DNA of 64,000 nt from Rhizobium sp. 16-488-2b (GTDB lineage Bacteria; Pseudomonadota; Alphaproteobacteria; Rhizobiales; Rhizobiaceae): the NCBI RefSeq assembly GCF_017741815.1, contig NZ_JAGHMF010000017.1:124001-188000 (forward strand), written 5' to 3'. Position 1 is the first letter of the stretch. Each line of letters opens with the position of its first letter. Below the pieces are notes generated by a model that saw only the letters and a list, made by a program, of their open reading frames with translations, was not told the origin of the DNA and searched no databases. A program made the position numbers and the translations under genes. Shown one piece after another: positions 63,049 through 64,000 of the stretch.

Positions 63049-64000
63049 CTATTCTGCCGCCGCGACACGGTTCAGGCCGCTGGCAAAGCGCGGCGCGATC
63101 CGGCCGTAGATGATGAAGCTGATACCCGTGACCAGCATGCCGCCAAGCACCGCGTCCTTGCCCGAGGCATAGATCGCGAACACACTGTAGAGCATGCCGA
63201 GCGTGGCGATGATGGAGTTGAGCCGGTACTTCGCTGGCGGCACACCCGCCTTCTTCATCATCACGAAGAGGGCCGAAAGCGCCACGATATAGGGCAGCAC
63301 GTTGGTGACGACCGCGAGGTTGACGAGCGCGGAAAACTGCTCGTTGAGCGTCGGCGAGATCGTCATCAGGGCAAGGCCCGTCTGCACGATGCCGAGGATG
63401 ATCATGCCCTGGACCGGAGCGCCCATCTGGTTCACCCGCGAGAAGATCGCCGGGAACATCCGCTCCTGCGCCGCCGTGCGCGCCGTCTGCGCGATGGTGA
63501 ATTGCCAGCCGAGCAGCGACCCGACGCAGGCAAGCACCGCGAGCGCCATGATGATCGAGCCGATCGTCGGATTGAACATGGTCGCATAGGCAAGCGCGAA
63601 GGGACCAGTCGACGCCGCGAGATCGGCGTTCGGGACGATGCCCTGTATCACAGTCGTCGACAGGATGTAGATGACGGCGGCCCCAAGCGTGCCGAACATG
63701 CAGGCGAGCGGCACGTCGCGCTTCGGATTTTCGACGGCATCGGAGTTCTGCGCCGCGGACTCCATGCCGAGGAACGCCCAGAGCGTCAGCGAGATGCTGG
63801 ATCCCATCCCCTGCGCCAGCGTCAGCCCCTTCGGGTTCCAGGCAGCGCCGAACGTGCTCGAACTGAACCAGAACCATCCGATGATCGAGAGCAGACCGAC
63901 CGGGATGATGACGCCCCACACGGTGATCGATCCGATCCGCCCGGTGATGCGCGGGCCGCCGAAATTGGCGGCCGTGGTGATCCACAGGAGAGCGATCAGC
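63049..64000 (-). CDS. potE: PotE-type putrescine/ornithine (APC) antiporter, 5' end outside window
   Basis: The coding frame is open to the right edge, so the N-terminal part is missing; a GTG at 63921 is internal. The 316 visible codons closely follow E. coli PotE: SISLTLWAFLGMESAAQNSDAVENPKRDVP, GTLGAAVIYILSTTVIQGIVPN, LACVGSLLGWQFTIAQTARTAAQERMFPAIFSRVNQMGAPVQGM and NLAVVTNVLPYIVALSALFV. It exchanges putrescine for ornithine or similar in acid stress in enterobacteria. Followed closely by the solute-binding protein gene. Confidence 0.92.
   Translation of the reverse strand, partial: LIALLWITTAANFGGPRITGRIGSITVWGVIIPVGLLSIIGWFWFSSSTFGAAWNPKGLTLAQGMGSSISLTLWAFLGMESAAQNSDAVENPKRDVPLACMFGTLGAAVIYILSTTVIQGIVPNADLAASTGPFALAYATMFNPTIGSIIMALAVLACVGSLLGWQFTIAQTARTAAQERMFPAIFSRVNQMGAPVQGMIILGIVQTGLALMTISPTLNEQFSALVNLAVVTNVLPYIVALSALFVMMKKAGVPPAKYRLNSIIATLGMLYSVFAIYASGKDAVLGGMLVTGISFIIYGRIAPRFASGLNRVAAAE

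Overview
The window is high-GC, densely coded chromosomal-type DNA from a member of the Rhizobiaceae (Rhizobium/Sinorhizobium/Agrobacterium group). The main evidence is a nearly complete succinoglycan-type exopolysaccharide locus (exoZ-Q-F-Y / exoX-U / exoW / exoH-K-L-A-M-O-P), a RopA-type porin, and several small conserved rhizobial proteins. No rRNA, tRNA, CRISPR array, insertion sequence or phage module was seen.

Layout. 1-3864: end of an RND efflux adaptor and its full inner-membrane pump. 3859-20382: exopolysaccharide locus for the lipid-linked octasaccharide, its modification, polymerisation and export. exoL and exoA are fused in frame here, and exoB, exoV, exoT, exoI and exoN are missing from their usual places. 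20379-22484: PPP-type phosphatase, a Cys-rich Rrf2 regulator and small proteins. 22557-29191: glutamine-dependent NAD synthetase, an orphan transhydrogenase-alpha/alanine-dehydrogenase-like protein, a major porin, a second Rrf2 regulator and a CorA/ZntB transporter. 29261-37505: a 41-codon candidate gene, an FAD/GcvT dehydrogenase, a three-subunit gluconate-2-dehydrogenase-type complex (Tat subunit, GMC flavoprotein, triheme cytochrome c) and an exported MsrA/MsrB pair.

37653-51187 is the most unusual part. It holds a UDP-galactopyranose mutase, a SPINDLY/OGT-like GT41 glycosyltransferase and a 1745-residue protein that is essentially 216 gap-free 8-residue repeats. These are followed by a glycosyltransferase-like protein and a translationally coupled five-gene set: two related nucleotidyltransferases, a HAD phosphatase, a GDPD-like protein and a cupin. 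I infer a surface-glycan or protein-glycosylation island in which the Ser/Thr-rich repeat protein may be the acceptor; this is a hypothesis.

51420-61982: small envelope proteins, a DUF3300/DUF2950 pair, a DUF3302/HlyD pair, a SulP transporter, a PPK2 polyphosphate kinase and an AI-2E family permease, resembling an envelope/stress cassette. 62104-64000: a family-3 solute-binding protein next to a PotE-type amino acid/polyamine antiporter that runs off the right edge.

Many operons end at strong perfect hairpins, listed as terminators. Starts were chosen from visible Shine-Dalgarno sequences, 4-bp overlaps and family lengths. Functional names come from recognising protein families by eye; no database search was possible.
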